Under the pieces are notes generated by a model. The model worked only from the letters and a program-made list of their open reading frames with translations. It had not been told where the DNA came from and ran no database searches. The translations under genes were made by a program, and so were the position numbers. Shown here piece after piece: positions 1-8,979 of a stretch of 64,000 nucleotides of DNA (position 1 is its first letter; every line of letters starts with the position of its first letter). This stretch comes from Chrysopilus asiliformis (taxonomy: Eukaryota > Arthropoda > Insecta > Diptera > Rhagionidae): contig OZ035960.1 of assembly GCA_964034945.1 (NCBI GenBank), positions 89,307,848 to 89,371,847 of the forward strand. The letters run 5' to 3'.

Positions 1-166
1 ATATCCAAATTGAAACAAAACGAGCTCAGTTATTATTCCGCTTAAAACATCTAAAACAGTCGATCCTAAATTAAACGAACCAATTTGCTTTCGAAAGTTT
101 ACTGGTTTTGATCCTTAAAAAAAATTAAGGTATTCCATGATTTCACCCGTTCACTGTCCCATAACA
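1..166 (-). repeat. 3' LTR, partial (U3 start only)
   Basis: These bases match 8814-8979 without a substitution or gap, then diverge exactly after ATAACA. On the minus strand the LTR therefore starts TGTTATGGGAC, giving the expected TG start. Only the first 166 bases of an LTR of about 2.0 kb are inside the window. The adjacent internal sequence (167 onward) is not a clean polypurine tract on the minus strand. The nearest purine run is AGGAAAAG about 15-20 bases inside. Confidence 0.9.
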
Positions 167-877
167 GGACAAAAACAGTCGACTTTTCCTGAAATGACGA
201 ATGGTTTTGAAAAAGGGGCAAGTTCTAGCTGATAGACTGCAAATTCAACCTGTATTTACTATATTGACTCATGCGTAAAATCAACAACTGATTAAACAAA
301 AGCCTAAAAAAAATTGTATAAATATGTCATGCTAAAACATATATCGCCGCATCTAGTGACAATTCCAAAGAAAAGCATTCTCGAAAAAAATCGTGCCGCT
401 AATGTACCACTAGTCGTGTGTGTGATGCTTATAAAAAGATCTTGAAAATGTTTCTTTTTCGTTGAGTAACGAGATTTAGAAGGATAATTTCAAGTGAAAC
501 AAAAAAAAATCGAAGTTTCTGCAAGATGGTGTACGACCACGCTCAAGGTCAACGCTTATCTATAATAACCACAGCTTATGGTGAGAAGAAGTGTTAAGCC
601 GATTATTCCACGTGCAGAATAGGGAAATTCGTCAGATATCTATGAGGGTATGTCCCACCGAAGTCGAAAAATGAATTTCTTCTAAGGGATTTGGACGGAA
701 AACGGACATGGATCTAAAAGATCAGAAGCTGGACAGACGGACCCACAATGGACATCTAGACGAATTTATTTTCTACAACCGTGGGGCACGACCACGACCA
801 AGAGATGTCTCATGCAATTTCGACAAAGCCGGGCATTCCAAAAGACCAGCCTTTGACTCATATGTGCTAACTCTGTA
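167..877. other. internal region between pol stop and 3' LTR
   Basis: About 710 bases of element interior lie beyond the pol stop codon (878-880). I see no long open frame on either strand and nothing resembling an envelope gene. A polypurine tract should lie here for plus-strand priming, but no canonical one abuts the LTR. Confidence 0.5.
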
Positions 878-3800
878 CTAAGTCCTCAAGTCCTTTGCAT
901 GATACACACCCACACTTCTACCATTTGGCTCAGCGATCTCATACATGTTTTTGGATAATCTTTTTATCACTTTGCTTTCCAGAAACTTTTTCGCTAATTT
1001 AGCACTAATTCCTTTGACTGCGTCACTCAAAGCGAAATTTCGACGATAAACCTTTTGTCCAGGCTCATACTCAACAAACCGAGATCTCAAATTATAAGTG
1101 TGTGAGCTACGTTCATATGCTTTCTGAAGGTTCTTTCTTATTGTTTCACGATTAAGCTGCTGCCTCAAATTAAAAGGTTCTATCTGTATCTCACCATTCG
1201 TCAGAGCTTTCAACTTCTTCAACAAGGCATATTCAGATGCATGAGTGATCATCTTTAGTCCGAACAAAGCTTCATACGGTGAAACTCCCACGCTTTGATG
1301 TACGGATGTTCGAAGAGCACTCATGATCTCACCGATATATTGATCCCAAGTTCTGTGATCCCCCTTAATGAAGCTTCGAACAGCCGCCAAAATTGAACGA
1401 TTCACCCTTTCCGAAGCATTACTCTGAGGTGAGTAAACCGCTGTTTTTACATGCTGTACACCATATTTATTCAAAAGGGACTTAAACTCATTCGAAATAA
1501 ACTGACGTCCATTATCACTGTGTATTTTATTAGGCACCCCAAATATGTGAAAGACTTGGTTTTCCAGGAAATCTACTACCCCAACAGCAGTGGCTTTACG
1601 CATCGGTTTCACTAGTGGGAACTTGGTAAATTGATCCAATATGATGAGTAAGGATGTGTTCCCCTTTTTCGACCTCGGATACGGCCCCAAAAGGTCTATG
1701 TAGATGTTTTGCCATGGCCGTTCGGGTATTTGAATTTCCCCCATGGGCGGCCTCATGACGTAATTTGGTGCCTTTGATTCCTTGCACGTAGCACATTTAC
1801 CCACATACTCTCTCACCTCGCTAGCCATATTGGGCCAATAATACTTATTTCGAAGGCGAGACAGAGTTTTTCCCACCCCACCATGACTAGCCTGAGGCGT
1901 ATCATGAGCCATCGAGATTAAATTTCCGGTCAAACCCGTTGGAATCCAGAGTTTCCACGTCAAGTCTTCTTGTAAAGGTTCGCCTGTATTGAATCCCAGA
2001 CGCTTGTAAACATATCCTTCGGACACCTGTAAATCTGGGAATTTCTCGCTATTTTCTGTTATTGTTTCAATCAACGTCTTGTACTCTTGTGATTGAAATT
2101 CCTCAGACTCAAAATTTACTTCGACCATTTGCGCGCTTTCCGAATCGATTTCGTCCAGATGTGCTCTCGACAGGGCGTCTGGGACTGTGTTGAGGCTCCC
2201 CTTTCTATGCTCGATTTTAAAATCGAACGCCTGGAGTTTCAGACTCCAACGGGCCAACCTTCCACTCAAATCTCTCTGACTCATGAGCCACCTCAGGCTA
2301 GCATGGTCAGTAATGACTCGAAATGGCATTCCTTCCACATATGGCCGAAATTTCTTGATGCAAACGATGGCAGCAAGACACTCTAACTCGGTGACCGTAT
2401 AATTCTTTTGGGCCGAGTTCAACTTTTGCGAAACGTAGGAAATCGGCTTCTCGCATCCCTCCTCATCGAGCTGGAGCAACACACCACCTACTCCGACTGT
2501 TGACGCGTCGCATTGGACAATAAACTCTTTCGAGAAATCTGGATGGCCTAACACAGGTGCTGTACACAATGCACGTTTTAAAAGTTCGAGTGCTTCTTTA
2601 GCCTGGGTGGTAAATTCGAATTTCTTTCCTTTTTTAAGCGTGTCAGAGATCGGGGCTGAGAGGGCAGAGAAATTCTTTATAAAACGCCGGTACCACCCGC
2701 ACATCCCAAGGAAACGACGTGTTTGCTTAGGCGACGTGGGTACTGGAAACTCTCTAATGGCCTTGACTTTGTCGGGGTCAGTTTTTAAGCACCCCCCTCC
2801 AACAATATATCCAAGATATCTCAACTCCTTATAGCAGAAGCGAGATTTATCTAAGTTGACCGTCAAGCCAGCTTGCCGAAGAAGTTCAGCAACTTCGTTT
2901 AGTAAGTCTACCATTTGCTCGAAAGTTTGAGCAACGATGAGCAAGTCATCGAGGTAGACGAACACCCACCTTCGCAACCTGAACGGTATGACCTTCTCCA
3001 TCAGCCTACAAAGCCTTTGCGCGGAATTTGAAAGCCCAAACGGCATAACTGTATACTGATAGAGAGGTCTACCCGGTACCGTGAAGGCTGTGTACTCCCT
3101 TGATCGTTTCTCCAGCGGTATCTGCCAAAACGCGTCCTTGAGGTCCACGCTACTTATGAAGTAGGTGTCGTCAAGGCGGCTTAGCAGGCCTTCTACATGA
3201 GGGAGAGGGAATGCATCCTTCTTGGTGACATTATTGAGTTTTCGTGAGTCCAGACAGAGTCGGTTTTTACCCGGTTTCCGAACTAACACGACAGGGGAGC
3301 TCCAAGCACTCGCACTCTCCTCAATAACACCAAGAAGGAGCATCCGATCCAATTCCTCATATATAAGCTGCTGGACCGCTGGAGAAACCGGAAAATGCCG
3401 TTGCTTGATTGGGGGTGTATCGTCCACCTCGATGACATGCTCCTCGAGAGTGGTTTTCCCCAAACCATGAGTCGCAAATGACGGAAAATTCGCAATGGCG
3501 GCTTCCAATTGTGTTCGCTGCTGCTCGGTCAACTCATGTTTATTGCTGCAAGTGGTTTCCGATTCCTCGCTCTGCTCTAACTCTGCAACTATCTCTGGCG
3601 CAATCTTAAACTGTTTCCAAAAATTTATCCCCAGGTAAAGAGTTTGAGAAAGGTTTGGAACAACGAATATCAGAAGATCCTGCGTCTGCTCTTTATATGT
3701 TACAGGTACTACAATTTTTCCTATTATTCGCTGCCTGTGACCATCCGCGGTTTTGACTGACGATGTGACTTCAGTGATTGGGATTTGAAGTTCCTCCAAA

Positions 3801-4327
3801 ATTTTAATTGCGTTTATTCCTAAGCAGCTGATCGACGCTCCACTATCCAAAAGACCAGTAAATTTCCTATCTCCGATTTTGACCTCTGCGTATGGCCTAC
3901 CATCGCGTTCCGTGGATATTGTAGATACAGCAACTTCGTGATACAATTTCTTTTTTTCGTTGAATCGATGACGTAGTTTTTTTATTTTATCGCTGAGTAT
4001 GACTTCCGGTTTATTGTAGCCGAAAATCCTCGCTCTCGCCTCTTCATAATCTAATTTTCTCTGATGGAGTGACTTAAAATTTTTCTTGTTTTCAGGTTGA
4101 TTTCTAGACTTTTCAGGTATATTATTTTGTTTTCTTAAAATGGACAATGTTGATGTAGGTTGTCGAACAAAGTTCGATCGTTTCGACGGATCGAAATTTT
4201 CATTTACTGTGTTCCGGGATTCGAATTCCTGGAACGAACTCCACCCGAGTCCCGTCCGTTCCGTAATTCGTTTCCCACTGCACAATCTGGACACTTGTAA
4301 ATGGACTTTACACCTTTCTTGCCACAT
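878..4327 (-). CDS. pol: Pol polyprotein (protease, reverse transcriptase, RNase H, integrase)
   Basis: Intact frame of 1149 codons. It would be made as a Gag-Pol fusion after a -1 slip at 4270-4276, so the first 19 codons counted from 4327 are probably not used. Visible domains: aspartic protease with DSG at residues 161-163; reverse transcriptase about 300-520 with the YLDD box at 458-461; RNase H with D607, E647 and D674; integrase zinc finger H808, H815, C845, C848; integrase core D878, D938, E973, with 34 residues between the last two (DD35E). The domain order is diagnostic for Ty3/gypsy. All catalytic residues are present and no stop interrupts the frame, so the enzyme set looks competent. 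Expected site of action is the cytoplasmic particle, then the nucleus. No chromodomain is evident at the C-terminus. Confidence 0.95.
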   Translation of the reverse strand: MWQERCKVHLQVSRLCSGKRITERTGLGWSSFQEFESRNTVNENFDPSKRSNFVRQPTSTLSILRKQNNIPEKSRNQPENKKNFKSLHQRKLDYEEARARIFGYNKPEVILSDKIKKLRHRFNEKKKLYHEVAVSTISTERDGRPYAEVKIGDRKFTGLLDSGASISCLGINAIKILEELQIPITEVTSSVKTADGHRQRIIGKIVVPVTYKEQTQDLLIFVVPNLSQTLYLGINFWKQFKIAPEIVAELEQSEESETTCSNKHELTEQQRTQLEAAIANFPSFATHGLGKTTLEEHVIEVDDTPPIKQRHFPVSPAVQQLIYEELDRMLLLGVIEESASAWSSPVVLVRKPGKNRLCLDSRKLNNVTKKDAFPLPHVEGLLSRLDDTYFISSVDLKDAFWQIPLEKRSREYTAFTVPGRPLYQYTVMPFGLSNSAQRLCRLMEKVIPFRLRRWVFVYLDDLLIVAQTFEQMVDLLNEVAELLRQAGLTVNLDKSRFCYKELRYLGYIVGGGCLKTDPDKVKAIREFPVPTSPKQTRRFLGMCGWYRRFIKNFSALSAPISDTLKKGKKFEFTTQAKEALELLKRALCTAPVLGHPDFSKEFIVQCDASTVGVGGVLLQLDEEGCEKPISYVSQKLNSAQKNYTVTELECLAAIVCIKKFRPYVEGMPFRVITDHASLRWLMSQRDLSGRLARWSLKLQAFDFKIEHRKGSLNTVPDALSRAHLDEIDSESAQMVEVNFESEEFQSQEYKTLIETITENSEKFPDLQVSEGYVYKRLGFNTGEPLQEDLTWKLWIPTGLTGNLISMAHDTPQASHGGVGKTLSRLRNKYYWPNMASEVREYVGKCATCKESKAPNYVMRPPMGEIQIPERPWQNIYIDLLGPYPRSKKGNTSLLIILDQFTKFPLVKPMRKATAVGVVDFLENQVFHIFGVPNKIHSDNGRQFISNEFKSLLNKYGVQHVKTAVYSPQSNASERVNRSILAAVRSFIKGDHRTWDQYIGEIMSALRTSVHQSVGVSPYEALFGLKMITHASEYALLKKLKALTNGEIQIEPFNLRQQLNRETIRKNLQKAYERSSHTYNLRSRFVEYEPGQKVYRRNFALSDAVKGISAKLAKKFLESKVIKRLSKNMYEIAEPNGRSVGVYHAKDLRT

Positions 4328-5961
4328 CGGTAGCAGAAGGTCGACCTATCTTGTGAAGGGCAATCCCGGAACATGTGTCCATCCACATCACAGTTCCAGC
4401 ATTTGATTCGTGATTGATTTTGAATCGCCTCCACTTCTCCTCGCATCTCAGATTCATTTGACGACATTTCGTTTCCACCTACCTCAATCTCATTGACGTT
4501 TCTGGGTTGCTGAAAGAATTGCGTTCGATTTGTAGGAAAGTATCTGCGGTTGAGAAACTGTTCGGCTTTTCTCCCTATCTCCCTTATTTGTTCTATACTA
4601 TAGATAGGTTGAGAAAACAGTAACTGACCGATCTTCTCCTTGACATTGCCTTTGATGACAGTTATTAGCTCAGCCACAGGTAAGGGTGCTCTGAGCTTTC
4701 CGACTTCTCTCAGAACAGAATTTAGATACGTCTCAAAGGACTCATTAGGCCCTTGTCTTCTGTCTATCACAGAGCGTAAGATATCTAAGTCGGTGTGGAG
4801 ACTTTTGAATCTTTTTAGCAATGCGGCTTTTAAATCCGCCCAATTCCCATTAGGATTATTTTTCAAATAGTCCCACAACCAGATCTCAGCCTCACCAGTG
4901 ACCAAAACATGAAAATTTGCATAGATCTGATTCCAATTGTAGCTGTAGGCGACCTTCAACCTCTCGATTCTGAAGATAAAGTCTTCGACGCTTAAATCGC
5001 GAGATACCCCGTCGAATTTAAACCCCCAGCGTTTCAATTTGCATTCGCGACCATAAAAATCGTTAAATCTTGATGCATTTGGTGGAGCTCTTGACCAACG
5101 CGAACCTATACCCGGATTTTCTGCATTTCGATTTTGACGGTGGTGTGCATCCATTATCCTCCAGTCCTCGAATTCTCGAGCGAGGTCAACTTCACTTGAT
5201 CTCGACTCAGCAATAGACCCTCGACTTGTAGTGTGACTGCGTCCTTGGTTATAGCGGTTTGAAATTTGTGGATTCACAGTGTTTGATTCTAAATTACGCG
5301 CTAGGTTTGCTCTGCTAGATATCTCTGAAGCAGCCGAAACCAAATTTTCCAGATCATCCGATTCACAATTAGCAGATGAGGTATTTAGATTTCGCATAAA
5401 ATCGTTATCCAATTTAACGGTGTCTTCTGGGCGTATGCCACCCGCTTTGGGTGTTTTTGCCGTTGAAGATTTGGTAACGATTTCCAACCCCAGTTTATCT
5501 AAAATTTTGGACAACTCTTTCATCACCTCAGGCTGTATCTCATTCACTGTGGACTTGTTCATATCTTGGGCATTTTCTTGGTTGTGATTTTCGAGCCGAT
5601 TTAACCCGAAAGAATCATTCAATCCCAGACCTAAGCTAATGCGATCTGAATTTTCATGGCGTGAGAAATTGGGGTTTTGAACCGAGCTTGGTTCCTCAAT
5701 TTCGACCAGTCTTGGAGTTGGGTTCGGCTCTAGAGCGGTTGCTCCCAACTGTGCCGCCAACTCGGCTTGCCGTTTCGTCGTCTGTCGAGTTTCTCGAACA
5801 TATCCTTGAGAAGGTATATTCGGAACGGGTGTGTGTAATAGGCTACGCCGCGCTCCGAATGCTCGGGCATCTTCGAACGACCTTTCTAACGACCTTGAGA
5901 ATTGTACTCTCGGCCTACCACGACCAGATCCCTGTTTAGGTAACGCACCTGTTTCGGACAT
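4204..5961 (-). CDS. gag: Gag structural protein with zinc knuckle
   Basis: Intact 585-aa frame starting at ATG 5961-5959 and ending at TAA 4206-4204. The N-terminal 300 residues are Ser/Asn/Arg-rich and low in complexity. Residues of about 305-475 resemble the retrotransposon Gag capsid domain (aromatic and Leu-rich helices, EIWLWDYL at 359-366). A CCHC knuckle lies at C521, C524, H529, C534. It is followed by a CX2C-X10-CX2C cluster (C543, C546, C557, C560), a paired arrangement familiar from insect gypsy-type Gag proteins. The product should package element RNA. The last 21 codons lie beyond the frameshift heptamer and are read only by non-shifting ribosomes. Confidence 0.92.
   Translation of the reverse strand: MSETGALPKQGSGRGRPRVQFSRSLERSFEDARAFGARRSLLHTPVPNIPSQGYVRETRQTTKRQAELAAQLGATALEPNPTPRLVEIEEPSSVQNPNFSRHENSDRISLGLGLNDSFGLNRLENHNQENAQDMNKSTVNEIQPEVMKELSKILDKLGLEIVTKSSTAKTPKAGGIRPEDTVKLDNDFMRNLNTSSANCESDDLENLVSAASEISSRANLARNLESNTVNPQISNRYNQGRSHTTSRGSIAESRSSEVDLAREFEDWRIMDAHHRQNRNAENPGIGSRWSRAPPNASRFNDFYGRECKLKRWGFKFDGVSRDLSVEDFIFRIERLKVAYSYNWNQIYANFHVLVTGEAEIWLWDYLKNNPNGNWADLKAALLKRFKSLHTDLDILRSVIDRRQGPNESFETYLNSVLREVGKLRAPLPVAELITVIKGNVKEKIGQLLFSQPIYSIEQIREIGRKAEQFLNRRYFPTNRTQFFQQPRNVNEIEVGGNEMSSNESEMRGEVEAIQNQSRIKCWNCDVDGHMFRDCPSQDRSTFCYRCGKKGVKSIYKCPDCAVGNELRNGRDSGGVRSRNSNPGTQ
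4231..4276 (-). promoter_or_regulatory. -1 programmed ribosomal frameshift signal (gag-pol)
   Basis: On the minus strand GGGAAAC (4276-4270) sits in the gag frame as G GGA AAC, the X XXY YYZ form. A 7-nt spacer (4269-4263) is followed by GGAACGGAC (4262-4254), a 14-nt loop, and GTTCGTTCC (4239-4231). These arms form a 9-bp stem with one G-U pair. The frame arithmetic fits: pol lies at -1 relative to gag, and both frames are open across the overlap 4204-4327. A slip here joins Gag codon 564 to pol residue 20, for a fusion of about 1694 residues. Heptamer, spacer and stem all match established retroviral-type -1 signals. Confidence 0.9.
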
Positions 5962-6936
5962 ATTCGTTTCTAATATTCAAAATTCGTAGACTTAATAAAC
6001 TTTGCTCTCTGACCAATAACTCCTAACTTAAACGCAACGATCTTATATCGATTTTTCCTCTTATTCGCCAAACGATAAATAAAATTAAACCAAAGTTTTG
6101 AAAGTTCAACCTCTAACGAATAGATCAGAACGTAACACCCTAACTAAATAATGAACTAACAAAAATTTTAATTATACTATTTCGTATTTCTACCAATCAA
6201 GTGAAACTCAATACGACCAAGTATACTCAAAATCGAAATAAGCTTCAACTAACCAAATTCGATACCTAAAATTCGCAACCAAATTCGTAAACAAATTCGC
6301 AAAAGAATTTTCAACAAAACAAATCTTTTTCTTTTATAAACTCAATACATACATAAAAATGGGGAGAATCAACAAAGGTCCTTCTTATTTGGGTGACGGA
6401 CTCAATGGCTGTCACGCGGGAAAAAAAATTGTACTCAAAAAAAACTTTACGTAGAAAATGTTTTCAAAAAAAAATGAAAATAGCAAAAAAAAAAAAATGA
6501 AAATAACCTACTGATGAAAATTTTCTCTCCAGCTTAGCAATGTTACAGCCAATATGCTCTCATAATAACAGACTAGCTTTTGAAAAATTTTCATATAATC
6601 TGGATGTGTTTTCCATGATACAATTCGACACGTCACCATATGTGTGAAGATATCAATGGAATAAACTCATCCCTCAAATGTCTGACATTCTATTCCAAAC
6701 GCAACGCGAACATCGGACTACCCAATGTCGGGACGAAGGACATAGAAAGACGACAGGTCCAGGTACGGAAACGTAACAAAATATCACTTCATTCGCAACT
6801 GAAGAGTATTCTTATTTCCAACTCTTGCAGGACGAATAAACTTCGTTTTGCATTTTCCGACCGATCGCAAACAAAAGTAAACTAATAGAAGAAAACTGAA
6901 AACTGAATTATGATTTCGGGATTTACGCAAAATTTG
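5962..6936 (-). other. gypsy 5' leader (untranslated)
   Basis: About 975 bases lie between the primer-binding site and the gag start, AT-rich with several A-runs (for example 6422-6507). No conserved frame was seen. The region would contain the packaging signal, which cannot be identified by eye. Confidence 0.6.
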
Positions 6937-6954
6937 CTCTCCCGTTGGGCGCCA
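6937..6954 (-). promoter_or_regulatory. tRNA primer-binding site
   Basis: Read on the minus strand, TGGCGCCCAACGGGAGAG begins directly at the LTR border with the TGG that pairs to a tRNA CCA end. The TGGCGCC start is typical of retroelement primer sites. I cannot name the tRNA with certainty. The site fixes the inner edge of the 5' LTR at 6955. Confidence 0.8.
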
Positions 6955-6992
6955 TGTTGTTATCTGAGCGTCCTGTTGTAAACGCTGGGTGC

Positions 6993-6998
6993 TTTATT
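6993..6998 (-). terminator. LTR polyadenylation signal AATAAA
   Basis: AATAAA on the minus strand lies about 40 nt before the LTR 3' edge, within CAATAAAGC. The position suits the R/U5 boundary of an LTR retrotransposon. Confidence 0.55.
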
Positions 6999-7832
6999 GT
7001 TACAGAAGCGTTCTCCCATTTTCAACGGCGGACGAACAACAAGCTCTGGGGCATGCTTAACACGGCAAAATCATCGTGTGTGCCCCAAAGTCCGCTCCAT
7101 TAACCCCTCAGCTGGCATGCTTGTCGTTCCAGGCTATTCGCTCGTCGGGTGGGTGGTTCTTGCCTCGGGATGTAATGGAAGATAGAATTTTACCATGCCT
7201 TGAGTCACGATCACAAAAAAAAGAAAAGCAAAAAGAAAATTCGAAAAGAAAGACCAAAATCTAGACACGCATGCTCCGGAGAACATAATGAATCCGAAAC
7301 GTCGAGCCATTTCTTCAGCCGAATCCTCCGTCATCCCCCATCGTCGGGACACTTAATTGATTCTCCCCCCTAATTGAACTGAACTTAAAACATTTCAAGG
7401 CCCATCCTTGAAATCGACAAAATTTCCTTCACTGACCTCAAAAAAAACACGGAAAAAGAAACTGACACCAAATCAAATCAAACGAATGAATTTCTAGGAT
7501 TCTTTAATTCCTCAAACAAAAATAATTATAAATCGTCGGCAAGGATTTCAAAAAAAATTAGTTTGAAACAAATTTCTCTTTAAAAATTATCGAAAAAAAA
7601 CAAATAATTATAAATACAAAAAAAAACGAAATTATTTTCGCACCACCCTAAGTGGGAATCAAAGCTTTTTCTTGTTGCAACAAAATTTTGCATACCCGTA
7701 GGCTATTTACCATAAGACCAATTCAAGATCCACTAAATTTGGTTTGAAACTTTGATAAATATCAAAGCATACTTGTAGGCTACTTTGATATTCAAATTCG
7801 TGGTGTGTTCACAAAGTCCTCGGTTGAAACAC

Positions 7833-7842
7833 TTTTTATATA
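7833..7842 (-). promoter_or_regulatory. candidate LTR TATA box
   Basis: TATATAAAAA on the minus strand, about 850 nt upstream of the poly(A) signal in transcription order. It is the best TATA-like run noticed in the LTR. AT richness makes chance matches likely. Confidence 0.3.
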
Positions 7843-8979
7843 CGGAAATTTATCTCACTTTTAAATAATATAAAATTTACGCACTTACGTGATTTTCCGC
7901 TGCGTCCGCCGCTCCTGTGCACAAGGGTGACGTTCGTTTGCTGGAACTTTAAATCGTAATATTTATGAGATAAAAAAAATGTCTCAACCAAAAAAAAAAT
8001 GGTCGAACGTTTTCCGATTTCCACATGGATTTTTCGGTGTGATTTCGACGATGAAAAGCGATGATTTTACACAACAATTATACACAAAAATGATCAATTT
8101 AGAAATGAAGAGCCGATATTTGAAAATTCTGAAGTTCTGCTGCTGCAATTTCTCTGATGAAAATCCGGAAAAACTAGACGATCTTTTTGCCTCGTGTAGA
8201 ATGAAAATTTCGGTGATTGATTCATGCAAACGGAATTAGAGATGGGATTCAACCTGTGGAGTTTTCCAGCGGAAAGATCGATTTGATCATGGAAAATTCA
8301 CTAAATTCGATGGCGTTTCTTATAGATTTGCTGCCATGCTCCAACAGCCATGTGCTCATCGAGAATTTTCACTGCCAGAATTTTCACTGCCACTGAACCC
8401 TTTAATTTTCCGCCAGGTATTCCTTCTATACTATACAGCAATTTCCCGAACTTTCTCTACACAAAAGAACACGTTTTTTATTTAGCGAAGATCCTACATT
8501 TTTTTAAGCACATTTTTAGCTTACCTCAAATTAAATTTTCCACTAAATCTATGATTTTTCGATAGCTAAACTATTTTAAATTACCCGAACCAGGTTATTT
8601 TTAACTTAAATATTAGTTTTAAAAATGAAAACTATATTAAATTCGACCAAGTCGAGATAATTTGGTGAGTCCAGGACTCATTTCTAAAATGTACTGAGGA
8701 TTGGATTTTACAATTGAAACACGGATTTATTCAACGCTTTTGTTTCTTCCAATATTGAACGATTTTACGGTGCTTAACAATAATTGATAGCGAAGAATAT
8801 CGACCGCTAAACAATATCCAAATTGAAACAAAACGAGCTCAGTTATTATTCCGCTTAAAACATCTAAAACAGTCGATCCTAAATTAAACGAACCAATTTG
8901 CTTTCGAAAGTTTACTGGTTTTGATCCTTAAAAAAAATTAAGGTATTCCATGATTTCACCCGTTCACTGTCCCATAACA

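Larger units (their letters stand above)
1..8979 (-). mobile_element. Ty3/gypsy LTR retrotransposon, near complete
   Basis: Reading on the minus strand the order is 5' LTR (6955-8979), primer-binding site, leader, gag, -1 frameshift signal, pol (protease, RT, RNase H, integrase), and the start of the 3' LTR, which leaves the window at base 1. The domain order PR-RT-RH-IN is that of the Ty3/gypsy superfamily. Both reading frames are open over their full lengths, and the 166 visible bases of the 3' LTR are identical to 8814-8979, which indicates recent insertion. No envelope-like frame is visible between pol and the 3' LTR. The target duplication cannot be tested because the left flank is outside the window. 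Confidence 0.93.
6955..8979 (-). repeat. 5' LTR of the gypsy element (~2.03 kb)
   Basis: Bounded outside by the end of identity with the 3' LTR (8979) and inside by the primer site. On the minus strand it begins TGTTATGGGAC and ends TAACAACA, giving TG...CA ends with short inverted termini. Two kilobases is long for an insect gypsy LTR, so it may contain accessory sequence. A poly(A) signal and a TATA-like box are listed separately. No convincing gene is seen inside. Overlapping short frames at 7979-8239 on both strands are likely chance. Confidence 0.85.

Noticed and set aside
167..877. Search for an envelope gene downstream of pol
   Set aside because: No frame of useful length, signal peptide or membrane segment on the relevant strand, so the element is treated as env-less.
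7979..8239. Overlapping 81-86-codon frames inside the LTR
   Set aside because: Antisense shadows of each other within LTR sequence, with no motif and no support beyond length.
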